From Chitinophaga caeni (GTDB taxonomy: Bacteria; Bacteroidota; Bacteroidia; Chitinophagales; Chitinophagaceae), in NCBI RefSeq assembly GCF_002557795.1, contig NZ_CP023777.1, forward strand, positions 3,853,001 through 3,917,000: a DNA stretch of 64,000 bases, given 5' to 3'. Below, one piece after another: positions 16,382 to 25,890 of this stretch. The notes below the pieces were generated by a model that was not told the origin of the DNA, did not search any database, and was given only the letters and a program-made list of their open reading frames with translations. The translations under genes were made by a program, and so were the position numbers. Every line of letters begins with the position of its first letter. The first letter of the stretch is position 1.

Positions 16382-16798
16382 ATGGGTAACAGAACTTTTA
16401 CCATGATTAAGCCCGATGCAGTGGCTAACGGTCACATCGGGGCTATCTTGAACAAGATTTCGGAAGCGGGATTCCGCATCGTAGCCATGAAAATGACCCG
16501 TCTTTCCGGGCAGAAAGCCGGTGAATTTTACGCGGTTCACAAAGAACGTCCTTTCTACGGTGAATTAGTAGAATTTATGAGCAGTGGCCATATCGTGGCG
16601 GCAATCTTGGAAAAAGACAACGCGGTGGAAGATTTCCGCAAATTGATCGGCGCTACCAACCCTGCCAATGCTGAGGAAGGTACTATCCGTAAAATGTATG
16701 CTGAATCTATCGGCCGCAATGCGATCCACGGTTCAGATTCTGACGAAAATGCTCAAATTGAAGGTGATTTCTTCTTCAGCGGCTTAGAAAAATTCTAA
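16382..16798 (+). CDS. ndk: Nucleoside-diphosphate kinase
   Basis: 138 residues. Transfers the gamma-phosphate between nucleoside triphosphates and diphosphates through a phospho-His. All family motifs are present: [14 protein letters not shown] near the N-terminus, [11 protein letters not shown] (53-63), [15 protein letters not shown] (89-103) and the active-site NAIHGSDS with His116. Length is standard. It is monocistronic, with a 251-bp upstream region that includes a TACTTTTG (16255-16262) resembling a -7 element, though no matching -33 box is seen, and a strong terminator downstream. Confidence 0.97.
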   Translation: MGNRTFTMIKPDAVANGHIGAILNKISEAGFRIVAMKMTRLSGQKAGEFYAVHKERPFYGELVEFMSSGHIVAAILEKDNAVEDFRKLIGATNPANAEEGTIRKMYAESIGRNAIHGSDSDENAQIEGDFFFSGLEKF

Positions 16799-16817
16799 TC
16801 GCGGGGTTAATTAACTG

Positions 16818-16845
16818 AAAAGCCGGGATCATTCCCGGCTTTTTC
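16818..16845. terminator. Rho-independent terminator after ndk, bidirectional
   Basis: Stem AGCCGGGA (16821-16828) / TCCCGGCT (16833-16840), 4-nt loop, flanked by AAA on the left and TTTTT on the right. It lies between convergent ndk and pyruvate carboxylase genes and can act on both. Confidence 0.85.
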
Positions 16846-16874
16846 ATTTACTATAACAAACAAACTGTTTACTC

Positions 16875-19800
16875 TTATTTAGCTTTTTGCAAGTCCAATA
16901 CTAGGTCGTCTTGCTGCACCATGGTACCTTCTGCCAGGTAAATCTTATCAACTTTTCCATCGCGTGTAGCGGTTACGGTTGTCTCCATCTTCATCGCTTC
17001 TATGATAAACAAAGGTGTATTTGCAGAAACGGCATCTCCTTGTTTTACCATTAGTTTAGACATTTTACCCTGCAAAGGTGCGCCCACCTCGTTTTCAGGA
17101 TCACTGGCTTTTTTGTGTACCGGGACTACGCTAGCAACTGATGTATCGCGTACCTGGATCCGGCGTGCATAGCCGTTCAATTCAAAAACAACCGTTCTCA
17201 TCCCGCTTTCATCCGCAGGTAATATATACAGGAGCTTCACGATGATCGTTTTCCCTTTGCTCAACGTGATCAATATCTCTTCTCCAAGTTTTAACCCGTA
17301 AAAGAAAGCCGGCGTCGGGATAGCTTCCACGTTTCCAAATTTCTGTGTATGACGGTAATATTCATCGAACACTTTCGGAAACATGTGGTAGCTGAGATAA
17401 TCCAAAAATTCAGCGGAAGGGTATTTACCTTGGAAAGCAGCAAAATCACTGTCAAAGTCTACCGGTGGAAGATGTTCGTTTGGCTTTCCTTCCAAGGGCT
17501 TTTCTCCTTTCAAAACAATTTTCTGCAATTCGCCGGGGAAACCACCGTAAGGTACACCCAAATCACCTTTGAAAAAGCCTTGTACGCTAGATGGGAATGA
17601 CAGGTTCTTTGAAGGATCCAACACATCTGCGGCGGTAAGATTGTTAGCCGTCATAAACAAGGCCATATCACCCACAACCTTGGAGCTAGGCGTTACTTTA
17701 ACGATATCTCCGAACAGGTCGTTTACCACGGCATAATTATGCTTAATGGTTTCAAGTTTATCTCCTAAACCTAAAGATTCAGCCTGCTGGCGGAGGTTAC
17801 TATACTGCCCACCCGGTATTTCGTTTTCATACACCTGCGCCGTGCCGGACTTCATATCAGACTCAAAAGGGTAATAATATTCGCGCACATCTTCCCAATA
17901 ATTACTGTATTGGTTCAATGAAGCAAGATTCAAGCGGCTATTCCTTTCATGCCCTTCCAAGATGGCGGCCATAGAATTCAGGTTAGGCTGGGAAGTTAAC
18001 CCGCTCAAGGAAGCGATGGCGCAATCAACGGCATTGACACCTGCTTCGATAGCCTTGAGGTAAGTAGCAGATTGTACGGAGGCCGTATCATGCGTATGTA
18101 GCACGATTGGTAATTTCACCGCATCTTTTAACGCTTCCACCAAAACGGTTGCGGCCTGCGGTTTCAATAAGCCGGCCATATCTTTAATACAGAGCATATG
18201 TGCACCTGCATCTTCGAGACGCTTAGCTAGATCCGTGTAATATTGTAGGTTGTACTTATTATTTTCTTTTTGCAACACATCCCCGGTATAACTGATAGCC
18301 GCTTGTGCCAAGGAATTAGTGTTTTCCCGGACAAACTTGATACTAGGGGTCATAGCTTCTACCCAGTTGAGCGAATCGAAAATGCGGAAGATGTCGATTC
18401 CATTTTCGGCAGATTTCTCGATAAACTTCGCCAATAAATTCTCCGGGTACGCGGAATAACCAACACCGTTCGATCCCCTGAATAACATTTGCAAAAGGAT
18501 GTTTGGCATTGCCTTGCGTATCTGTTGCAAGCGCTTCCAAGGACATTCATGTAAGAACCTCATCGACACATCGAAAGTGGCGCCACCCCAAACCTCCATC
18601 GAGAAAATCTGCGGGTTATTCTTAGCATAGCCTTCTGCTACAGCCATGATATCCTTGGTTCTCACCCGGGTTGCCAACAAGCTCTGGTGAGCGTCCCTGA
18701 AAGTGGTATCGGTGAAGTACACCGGTTTTTCTTCCCGCAACCATTTGGAAAATTCTTCCCTGCCAATTTCATTTAAAATATCTTTCGTTCCTCGGGGAAA
18801 TTCTTGAATAAGATCGAAAGTAGGCACATTGGGAACCCTGAATTTTTTAGAGGGATCTTTTGCCTTCACGTCAGGGTGGCCATTTACCGTTACATCAGCG
18901 ATGTACATTAAAGTTTTCGTCGCGCGATCACGGATCGGGGAAAGTTTAAATAACTCCGGGTGTTTATCAATAAAGCTCACGGTGCAATTTCCCTTGCGGA
19001 ATATATCGTGGCTGATAACATTTTCAAGGAATCCGATATTGGTTTTAACACCGCGGATACGGAACTCCCTCATGGTCCGGTGTAACCTGCCGGCAGCACC
19101 GGATAAAGTCCTGCCCCAAGCGGTAACTTTCACCAGCATGGAATCGAAGAAAGGGGAAATCTTCACACCGGAATAGGTGCTACCTTCATCCAGGCGGATA
19201 CCGAACCCACCGGCATTCCTGTAAGCGATAACGGTACCGTAATCGGGTTTAAAGCCATTTTCCGGATCTTCCGTGGTAATCCGGCACTGGATAGCGAAGC
19301 CGTTCAAACGCACATCATCCTGGCTTTTCAGGAAAATTTCCGGATCGGAGAGCCGGTGCCCTTCCGCGATTAATATTTGCGAGCGAACGATATCGATACC
19401 GGTAACTTCCTCGGTAACGGTATGTTCTACCTGGATCCTGGGGTTTACCTCGATAAAATACACCTTGTTATGGCGATCTACCAAGAACTCGACGGTACCC
19501 ACGTTATTATAATTTACTTTATGGGCCAAAGCTAAAGCGTAGCCATAAATTTCTTCCCGGGTTTCCAGCGGTAAATTCGGGGAAGGAGCAATTTCCACCA
19601 CCTTTTGGAAGCGCCTTTGAACGGAGCAATCCCTTTCGTAGAGGTGTAAAATATTGCCGTAATTATCACCCATCAACTGCACTTCGATGTGCTTGGGCTC
19701 CTCGATAAATTTCTCTATAAAAATGGTATCATCACCGAAAGCCTTCGCAGCTTCGCCCCGCGCTTCATTGAATGATTTTTCCAATGATTTCTCGTCGTGT

Positions 19801-20339
19801 ACTACGCGCATACCACGGCCGCCGCCGCCATATGCTGCTTTTAAAATCACGGGGAAACCGATCCGTTTAGCCTCCGAAATGGCGATTTCGGTACTTTCTA
19901 ATTTTGCTTGGCTATCTTCAATCAAGGGAACATTTACGGAACGCGCCAAAGTTTTAGCCGCCACTTTATCTCCCAATTGTGCCATCACCTCAACATTAGG
20001 CCCGATGAAAATAATACCTTCCTCCTTGCAACGTTTCGCAAATTGAACATTTTCACTGAGGAAACCATAACCCGGGTGGATAGCATCAACGCCCTGTTCC
20101 TTGGCCAGGTGAATAATTCCTTCGATATCAAGATAAGGTTTCAAAGGATCATCGTCTTTCCCTACCTGGTAAGCCTCGTCAGCCTTGTAGCGATGTAGGG
20201 AGTAACGGTCTTCGTAAGTAAAAATTGCCACGGTACGAATCCTCAATTCAGCGGCCGCCCTTAAAATTCTAACAGCAATTTCTCCCCTGTTTGCTACTAA
20301 CAGTTTCTGGATCTTTTTAAGCGATGTGTTGTCCGACAT
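16875..20339 (-). CDS. pyc: Pyruvate carboxylase (single-chain)
   Basis: 1154 residues. Carboxylates pyruvate to oxaloacetate with ATP and bicarbonate, an anaplerotic step. Domains: biotin carboxylase (about 8-465) with the ATP-grasp core and GGGGRGM loop; carboxyltransferase (about 530-800) with FRDAHQSLLATR; the PYC/OADA domain (about 820-1020); and the biotinyl carrier (about 1080-1150) with EAMKMETTV and biotin-accepting Lys1117. Order and length match the alpha4-type single-chain enzyme. It is monocistronic and divergent from xerD over a 279-bp AT-rich gap. Identification is firm. Confidence 0.97.
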   Translation of the reverse strand: MSDNTSLKKIQKLLVANRGEIAVRILRAAAELRIRTVAIFTYEDRYSLHRYKADEAYQVGKDDDPLKPYLDIEGIIHLAKEQGVDAIHPGYGFLSENVQFAKRCKEEGIIFIGPNVEVMAQLGDKVAAKTLARSVNVPLIEDSQAKLESTEIAISEAKRIGFPVILKAAYGGGGRGMRVVHDEKSLEKSFNEARGEAAKAFGDDTIFIEKFIEEPKHIEVQLMGDNYGNILHLYERDCSVQRRFQKVVEIAPSPNLPLETREEIYGYALALAHKVNYNNVGTVEFLVDRHNKVYFIEVNPRIQVEHTVTEEVTGIDIVRSQILIAEGHRLSDPEIFLKSQDDVRLNGFAIQCRITTEDPENGFKPDYGTVIAYRNAGGFGIRLDEGSTYSGVKISPFFDSMLVKVTAWGRTLSGAAGRLHRTMREFRIRGVKTNIGFLENVISHDIFRKGNCTVSFIDKHPELFKLSPIRDRATKTLMYIADVTVNGHPDVKAKDPSKKFRVPNVPTFDLIQEFPRGTKDILNEIGREEFSKWLREEKPVYFTDTTFRDAHQSLLATRVRTKDIMAVAEGYAKNNPQIFSMEVWGGATFDVSMRFLHECPWKRLQQIRKAMPNILLQMLFRGSNGVGYSAYPENLLAKFIEKSAENGIDIFRIFDSLNWVEAMTPSIKFVRENTNSLAQAAISYTGDVLQKENNKYNLQYYTDLAKRLEDAGAHMLCIKDMAGLLKPQAATVLVEALKDAVKLPIVLHTHDTASVQSATYLKAIEAGVNAVDCAIASLSGLTSQPNLNSMAAILEGHERNSRLNLASLNQYSNYWEDVREYYYPFESDMKSGTAQVYENEIPGGQYSNLRQQAESLGLGDKLETIKHNYAVVNDLFGDIVKVTPSSKVVGDMALFMTANNLTAADVLDPSKNLSFPSSVQGFFKGDLGVPYGGFPGELQKIVLKGEKPLEGKPNEHLPPVDFDSDFAAFQGKYPSAEFLDYLSYHMFPKVFDEYYRHTQKFGNVEAIPTPAFFYGLKLGEEILITLSKGKTIIVKLLYILPADESGMRTVVFELNGYARRIQVRDTSVASVVPVHKKASDPENEVGAPLQGKMSKLMVKQGDAVSANTPLFIIEAMKMETTVTATRDGKVDKIYLAEGTMVQQDDLVLDLQKAK

Positions 20340-20618
20340 AATTGGTTGAATAAAAACAGATCTAAAATTGTTACGTTCAAAATTACTTGATTCATAACTC
20401 CAAATCGATATAAAAGTAATAAAAGAATAAAGCTTTTACTATTGGTTTATCTAATTTTTAGAACTTTTCAATAAATATTATCTAATTATTTCTATGCAAT
20501 CGATATTTTTTCAAATAAGGCAGATGATTTTGAAATATTATTCAATTATATAATTTGAATATTTTAGATAATATGAAGTATGGGAATGCCAATTGAATTA
20601 ATTTTGTAAGTCATCATT

Positions 20619-21560
20619 ATGTGGAATTCATATTTAAACAGTTACAAAAGTTTTCTCCAGCTAGAAAAATCATTGACCGATAATTCCGTGGGCGCTTATC
20701 TCGGGGATGTAATGAAGTTAGTGCAGTACTTGGAAGCGCACGAGTTAAAAATCGGTCCTTCGGAAATTGGCTTGCACCACTTACAGTCCTTCATCCATTG
20801 GGTAGCGAATCTGGGGATGAGCGCCACATCCCAATCAAGGATCATCTCGGGCATCAAGGGATTTTTTAAATTCCTAGTATTAGAAGATGTTATAAAATAT
20901 GACCCGACAGAATTATTAGAAGCTCCCAAAACTTCGCGGAAACTACCGGATGTATTGAATATAAAGGAGATAGAGATGATGGTAGATGCCATCGAATTAA
21001 GGTATAGCAAGAAAGGTAAAAACCAGGGGCTGGACTCATACGAGGGATACCGCAATAAAGCAATACTAGAAACGATGTACAGTTGCGGGCTACGGGTAAG
21101 CGAAGTGACCGACCTCAAGATATCTAACCTATTTTTCAAAGCGGGCTTTATCAGGGTAACCGGTAAAGGCAATAAGGAAAGACTGGTACCTATAGGGCAG
21201 GCCGCTATAGATCATATTAATGTGTACCGTGAAAAATTCCGCGACCATATGAAGATCCAAACAGGATGCGATGATCTGGTCTTTTTAAACAGGCGCGGCA
21301 GTGGCTTGAGCAGGGTCATGATATTTTACGTGATTAAAGAACTTGCATTGAAAGCCGGCATTAAGAAAACGATCTCTCCCCACACCTTCCGGCATTCTTT
21401 CGCCACACACCTCGTGGAAGGCGGGGCAGACCTCCGTGCAGTACAGGAAATGCTTGGCCATGAAAGTATTACCACTACGGAGATTTATACCCACCTCGAT
21501 AGCGAATACTTAAGGCAAACACTAGCTGAATACCACCCCCGCTATATACATAACTTATAA
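20619..21560 (+). CDS. xerD: Site-specific tyrosine recombinase XerD
   Basis: 313 residues. With XerC it would resolve chromosome dimers at dif at the division septum. The N-terminal SAM-like DNA-binding domain covers about 1-100. The catalytic domain contains the full pentad set: Arg159 (CGLRVSE), Lys183 (TGKGNKER), His255 and Arg258 (HTFRHSFATHL), His281 (LGHES) and the nucleophile Tyr290 (TEIYTHLDSEYLRQTL). A short extra loop near 128-145 is the only length difference. TAATTTTG at 20599-20606 upstream resembles a -7 element. The context is housekeeping, with no mobile-element features, so it is not an integrase of an element. No dif site was found. Confidence 0.92.
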   Translation: MWNSYLNSYKSFLQLEKSLTDNSVGAYLGDVMKLVQYLEAHELKIGPSEIGLHHLQSFIHWVANLGMSATSQSRIISGIKGFFKFLVLEDVIKYDPTELLEAPKTSRKLPDVLNIKEIEMMVDAIELRYSKKGKNQGLDSYEGYRNKAILETMYSCGLRVSEVTDLKISNLFFKAGFIRVTGKGNKERLVPIGQAAIDHINVYREKFRDHMKIQTGCDDLVFLNRRGSGLSRVMIFYVIKELALKAGIKKTISPHTFRHSFATHLVEGGADLRAVQEMLGHESITTTEIYTHLDSEYLRQTLAEYHPRYIHNL

Positions 21561-21707
21561 AAACTGCCTTTTTCACCTTTATATCTTCAAGTGAAATTTA
21601 ATCAAAATTAAAATGTGAAGGAGATTGTGGAAACCTTATGTATTTAACATATTAATGATTATAGGACAAATAAAATATTTCAAAAAATCTATGTATATAG
21701 TTACAGA

Positions 21708-22613
21708 TCAATAACTTACGCTTAAATGCATTTCCTTATAATATCGGAGCACTTTCTTTTTTTGGGTAGAATTGACATTCCGGGTACTTGAACGATCGCT
21801 ATAGGTGTTAGCATCGTTGCCAAGTGTGATATTCAACCTACTGCAAGGACTAAGATCTCTCCTACCCCTCATCGTGGCTATATCCGGGTGTTCGGATAAT
21901 ATCAGCCTGTTTCCATCATAACATTTAAAGTACACGGATGGCCCCGCGGGAAGGTAAATATTGTTATTAGAAACAATGGCTCTTAATCCCTGGTATTGTA
22001 TATCGGCAGGATTATAATACAAGCAGAAACGTCCATTATCACCGGTTCTACCCCAACTGATCATTTTACCGGACAGCTTATCGAAGGCTTCAATACGGAT
22101 ACCCGGAGCTAACTGGCTGGTTCCTTCCCAGTTGATAGCGCCAGTTATAATCCAGTTTTGAAAACCGGCACGCACCTGGCTCCAATTTTTTCCTGGTACG
22201 ATGTAAGCGAAAGCGCCCCGGTAATTTCCCTTGTTTCTTGTCCATTGCGGCGTAAACCTTCCCAAATAAAAATGCATGCTTTTAGAAGCAGGTTTAGACA
22301 TACCAGGAATTTGTTTCAACGAAAGCGTGAATTCCAGCGGTTCCGTGAATAGATGTAATTCTTCCCAGCATAGCGAAAACTGACCATTTTCACCAACGGT
22401 AGTTTCGGCTAACAAATAATCTTCATTATGAACTAAATCGGTTTCCTTTATGGGGTAAAAATGCGTGTTGCGGGTGGTGTACTTGGTTACTTTTTTCCTG
22501 GATTCACTACAAAAACTCCCCGGTAAAAAAATACTAATTTTTGCTCCGGGTAGGGGTTCAACGTAATCATCGCAGACGAGGGCCGATAGATGCCCGATCA
22601 AATGGTAACTCAT
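21708..22613 (-). CDS. Hypothetical protein with two transthyretin-like repeats
   Basis: 301 residues, no signal peptide, no membrane helix. I do not recognise a named family. Two beta-rich units share a pattern like carboxypeptidase-regulatory/transthyretin-like domains: residues about 5-105 (PLPGAKISIF, then VGENGQFSLCW) and about 150-245 (LAPGIRIEAFDK, then TGDNGRFCLYY). The C-terminus (about 270-301) is Ser/Thr/Asn- and Lys-rich. The gene stands alone between xerD and a 609-bp non-coding stretch. Function unknown; a structural or carbohydrate-binding role is possible. Confidence 0.7.
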   Translation of the reverse strand: MSYHLIGHLSALVCDDYVEPLPGAKISIFLPGSFCSESRKKVTKYTTRNTHFYPIKETDLVHNEDYLLAETTVGENGQFSLCWEELHLFTEPLEFTLSLKQIPGMSKPASKSMHFYLGRFTPQWTRNKGNYRGAFAYIVPGKNWSQVRAGFQNWIITGAINWEGTSQLAPGIRIEAFDKLSGKMISWGRTGDNGRFCLYYNPADIQYQGLRAIVSNNNIYLPAGPSVYFKCYDGNRLILSEHPDIATMRGRRDLSPCSRLNITLGNDANTYSDRSSTRNVNSTQKKKVLRYYKEMHLSVSY

Positions 22614-23222
22614 AGTTTAGTTGCTAGTTTTTCAAAAAAGGGGGTTAACACCACCTGGAGTTGATTGGATTAAGATACAACCGCACATCTCTCTTACTAA
22701 CGAACAAACATGGTAGAAAGGCCATTGTAATGCAAGAAATTGTATAGTTCATTTATAGAATTTTACCACTGTCCTTTATACAATTTGTTATTACAAAGAT
22801 TGGCAACTTTCCTGCACCTGGCAAGCGTTAAGACACTAATATTTAAGAATACGTATTTATACGCACGAACCAGGTATTTCTACGCATACTATCGCTTGCT
22901 ATTGAAAATCAGCATTACATTTAACATTTTTCTACCCACCCCAGCTTTGCTGTGCATTGAAATGCCATTTAGGATTATTATGGGCATCAATTAGCCTTAC
23001 TTCGGCGGCATCCAGTATAACTACGCTTTTTTACAGTACTTATACTGAAATTAGATTGTTATTTTTTATCCAGGGAATTATCGGGTATCAATACAGTGTT
23101 GGCTTTCAGTATATTTATAGGTATTGAACATTCCCGGCTCTCACTTGGCAATATTTTGTAAAGTATTAATTTATAATAATTTTACCCCGCTATTATTTAT
23201 AAAAACTCCTAAAAACTTCATC
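22614..23222. other. Non-coding AT-rich stretch
   Basis: 609 bp between the divergent hypothetical gene and the next plus-strand operon. Short open frames exist (one at 22740-22994), but their composition is not protein-like and none has a ribosome binding site. I see no tRNA, no clear repeat and no strong hairpin. It presumably holds promoters for both flanking units. Confidence 0.6.
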
Positions 23223-23621
23223 ATGTCAGATTTTAACAAGGATGCAGGCACCTTTATCCCTTTAGAGCAGGGAGCGAAGTTCACCCAAACTTACCGTACC
23301 CAGCAACAAGAAGAGATTAAAAGAGATCCGCAAAAGGCAAAAACCTACCAACTGGGAGCTTTCTTTGGCTCTAACAAACTTAGTCATCTCTTAAGTAACC
23401 CGGATGCAGTCGGGCTAAGGATTTATTACGGTTTAGAAGAAAACCCGGACGGTTTATTCGAAAAAAGGTTCGTTATCGTAGCTGTTGATGCTAATGGTAA
23501 TGATCTGATTAAAACGGAAGTTGCTGTTGGTAAAGGAGATATGGATGATGATGTATTGGATGGCGGCGTATATTGCCCCGTGCAGTGTGGAATTGATGGA
23601 CCTTTAAACTCCGGAGAATAA
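23223..23621 (+). CDS. Conserved-looking hypothetical protein heading a two-component operon
   Basis: 132 residues from the ATG at 23223; the frame is open to 23124, but the upstream residues are AT-driven and unlike protein. Soluble. It starts MSDFNKDAGTFIPLEQGAKF, contains a polar GAFFGSNKLSHLLSNPDA segment, then a beta-rich half with GLRIYYGLEE and FVIVAVDANGND, and ends with a VYCPVQCG two-Cys motif. I do not know the family. It is followed after 1 bp by a membrane protein gene starting with GTG, then a histidine kinase and a response regulator, all probably one transcript. It may be a signalling accessory protein, but that is inferred only from position. Confidence 0.7.
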   Translation: MSDFNKDAGTFIPLEQGAKFTQTYRTQQQEEIKRDPQKAKTYQLGAFFGSNKLSHLLSNPDAVGLRIYYGLEENPDGLFEKRFVIVAVDANGNDLIKTEVAVGKGDMDDDVLDGGVYCPVQCGIDGPLNSGE

Positions 23622-23622
23622 A

Positions 23623-24306
23623 GTGGGTGATCTAACAATCAACATTTTTTTAGCAATGCTGGGGATCGAATGTTTACTTTTGATCCCCTTTGCTACGAGT
23701 TATACCTTGTTTAACAGGGCTCAAAAAGCAATCTTTTATTACCTGGTAGTTAGTGTAATACTCGGCCTGGGATCCTATATTATTGCTATTGTCCTGAGGC
23801 AAAACAACATGTGGTTCGTGCCTATATTACAGGTTCTACAATTTTTATCCCTTACCATATTTTACTATTCTGTAATTAAGAATCCCCATGTAAAAAAATT
23901 CATCCTTTTAATTTTCTTCGCCGGGGCAGTTATCTTCCTTATCGATTATATGAAGATCAGCAACTTCAAAGGTTTCCTTTCCATCTTCGAAAGCTTTAGA
24001 ACATTCATGTTAATCCTTTACGGTATTATTTTCTTCTTACAACTTTTAAAAGACGAAAAACTGATCGAGCAAGCAATTTATATCAATTCGCTGCCTAATT
24101 TCTGGTTTAACGCGGGTTTATTTTTATACCTCTGCTGTTATTTCCTGATGTCGATGGGATATAGCCTGATGCAAAAAACAGGTACCCCGAAGGAAGAAAT
24201 CCATGCATTCCAGCAATTTATCACGCCTATTCATTATACTTCTGGCATTTTACAACTAATTCTTTTTTATATTGGACTGCGGAAAATTAAACCCGTGAAG
24301 TCATGA
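23623..24306 (+). CDS. Seven-helix membrane protein, possible sensor partner
   Basis: 227 residues from GTG at 23623, one base after the previous stop; no better start exists. About seven transmembrane helices (7-28, 36-57, 66-84, 91-110, 123-142, 160-178, 199-218) and very short loops. No named family recognised. The 3' end overlaps the histidine kinase start by 4 bp (ATGA), so translation is coupled. The downstream kinase has only one membrane helix and no input domain, so this protein could supply the sensory part. That role is inference from the coupling. Confidence 0.75.
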   Translation: MGDLTINIFLAMLGIECLLLIPFATSYTLFNRAQKAIFYYLVVSVILGLGSYIIAIVLRQNNMWFVPILQVLQFLSLTIFYYSVIKNPHVKKFILLIFFAGAVIFLIDYMKISNFKGFLSIFESFRTFMLILYGIIFFLQLLKDEKLIEQAIYINSLPNFWFNAGLFLYLCCYFLMSMGYSLMQKTGTPKEEIHAFQQFITPIHYTSGILQLILFYIGLRKIKPVKS

Positions 24307-25097
24307 GTTTCGTGGAAATACTCTTCATCGGCACAATCGTTATGTTCATGATGGGGATTTTTGTTGTAACGCTGGTAATCTTGCAGCAAAAGCAAGTAAT
24401 CAAGCATAAATTTGAATTGAAGGATAAGGATATCTTGCTTCAAAAAGAACGTTTACGCTCCGCTTTGAAAGGACAAGAAAGCGAACGGAAAAGGATCTCC
24501 GAGGATTTGCATGATGAGGTTGGCGCCCAGTTATCCGTATTAAAACTGAACCTTAATTACTTGCAACAAAATGCGCAGCCATCGCAAGTGGATAGGATTA
24601 AAGAAACGAAAGAGTTTACGGATACTATAATCCAGCACCTGCGGTTCATCTCTCAAAGCCTGCATCCCCAAGCGCTTGAAAATCTCGGCCTGGACCATGC
24701 ACTGGATTCCTTCTGTAGCTTGATGAATAAAAACAAGTCCATCAAGATTAGCTACGGGAGCGCTGGAAACGAATACCAGGTCGACAAGGAAGTCGCATTA
24801 AATGTTTACAGGGTTGTACAGGAACTGATCAATAATATCATGAAGCACGCCGAAGCACAGCTCGTACGTATCGAGTATGTCGCCTCGGCAAATGGCTTGA
24901 TCATCAAAATTGAAGATGACGGGAACGGTTTATTGGTAGCCTCTTTCGAAAATTCAAGGCAGCAACAAGGAAGTCTCGGGTTAAAAAATATAGAAAGCCG
25001 TTTGAATATTATCGGGGGAAATATCAACTTTGTAAGGAAGTCGCCAAAAGGTACGATCGCTACGGTAACTGTGCCTAATTTTCAACCTACAAAATAA
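24303..25097 (+). CDS. NarL/LuxR-type sensor histidine kinase (HisKA_3)
   Basis: 264 residues. One N-terminal transmembrane helix (about 5-27), a short coiled segment (30-60), then the HisKA_3 dimerisation domain with ESERKRISEDLHDEVGAQ and phospho-acceptor His70. The HATPase_c domain (about 165-260) has the N-box VQELINNIMKHA, a DDGNGL G1 box and GSLGLKNIESR. No periplasmic sensor domain is present, so signal input likely comes from the coupled 7-helix protein. The cognate response regulator starts 13 bp downstream. Identification is firm; signal unknown. Confidence 0.93.
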   Translation: MSFVEILFIGTIVMFMMGIFVVTLVILQQKQVIKHKFELKDKDILLQKERLRSALKGQESERKRISEDLHDEVGAQLSVLKLNLNYLQQNAQPSQVDRIKETKEFTDTIIQHLRFISQSLHPQALENLGLDHALDSFCSLMNKNKSIKISYGSAGNEYQVDKEVALNVYRVVQELINNIMKHAEAQLVRIEYVASANGLIIKIEDDGNGLLVASFENSRQQQGSLGLKNIESRLNIIGGNINFVRKSPKGTIATVTVPNFQPTK

Positions 25098-25110
25098 ATT
25101 TGCCTGGATA

Positions 25111-25770
25111 ATGGGAACAAAGATTAAAGTTGCTATCGCTGATGACCATAAAATATTTCGCAAAGGCGTAATTGATACACTTTCTCCTTATACAAATATA
25201 GAAGTGATATTTGAGGCAGAGGATGGCGCCGACCTCCTATCCAGGCTCACGCAGGATCAACCGGACGTGATCTTGATGGATTTAAAGATGCCGAACATAG
25301 ATGGTATCCAGGCAACGATATCAGCCAAGGAGCAATTCCCGGAAATAAAAGTTATCATTTTGACGATGTACGAGGATGATAATTTTATCTTACATTTGAT
25401 TGAGAATGGTGCCAATGCATATCTATTGAAAAACAGCGAACCTGAAGAAATTTACGATGCCATCTGCACTACTCATGAAAAGGGTTTTTATTTTAACGAA
25501 AATGTAAACCTGGCCTTATTAAAAAAAGTATTACATAAAACGAAACCGCTGCTTAAGACTTCGTTTAAAAATGAAATTGAATTTAGCGAGAGGGAGAAAG
25601 AAGTTTTACAGTTAATCTGTAAAGAACATACCACGCAAGAAATCTCTGAAAAATTGTTTTTAAGCCCGAGAACGGTCGAAGGTATTAGGCAAAAGTTGTT
25701 GGAAAAAATGAATGTTAAAAATTCTGTCGGCATCGTTGTATATGCTTTCCGTAACGGTTTAATTGATTAA
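25111..25770 (+). CDS. LuxR/NarL-family response regulator
   Basis: 219 residues. Receiver domain (about 5-120) with acidic pair DD at 11-12, phospho-acceptor Asp57 (VILMDLKMP), the conserved Thr in ILTMYED and the switch Lys in YLLKNS. The C-terminal LuxR-type HTH (about 153-212) reads FSEREKEVLQLICKEH and LFLSPRTVEGIRQKLLEKMN. Last gene of the four-gene operon 23223-25770 and partner of the HisKA_3 kinase. Target genes are not evident; the DUF2911 gene 120 bp downstream is on the same strand but has its own 5' region. Confidence 0.94.
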   Translation: MGTKIKVAIADDHKIFRKGVIDTLSPYTNIEVIFEAEDGADLLSRLTQDQPDVILMDLKMPNIDGIQATISAKEQFPEIKVIILTMYEDDNFILHLIENGANAYLLKNSEPEEIYDAICTTHEKGFYFNENVNLALLKKVLHKTKPLLKTSFKNEIEFSEREKEVLQLICKEHTTQEISEKLFLSPRTVEGIRQKLLEKMNVKNSVGIVVYAFRNGLID

Positions 25771-25890
25771 CTTGCGTTCGAAGAGCCCTATGAGCCGGTT
25801 TAGATTTATCCAAAATTTTGAAGTAGCAACTTTATTTTAATTCCATAATAATCTCGATTAAATATTTATCTATCTAAAATCAAGCACTGT

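Noticed and set aside
20619..21560. XerD as the integrase of a mobile element
   Set aside because: Flanking genes are housekeeping, no att repeats, no element genes; the sequence pattern is that of chromosomal XerD.
22740..22994. 84-residue plus-strand open frame
   Set aside because: Composition is dominated by AT-derived residues, no ribosome site, no coupling to the downstream operon.
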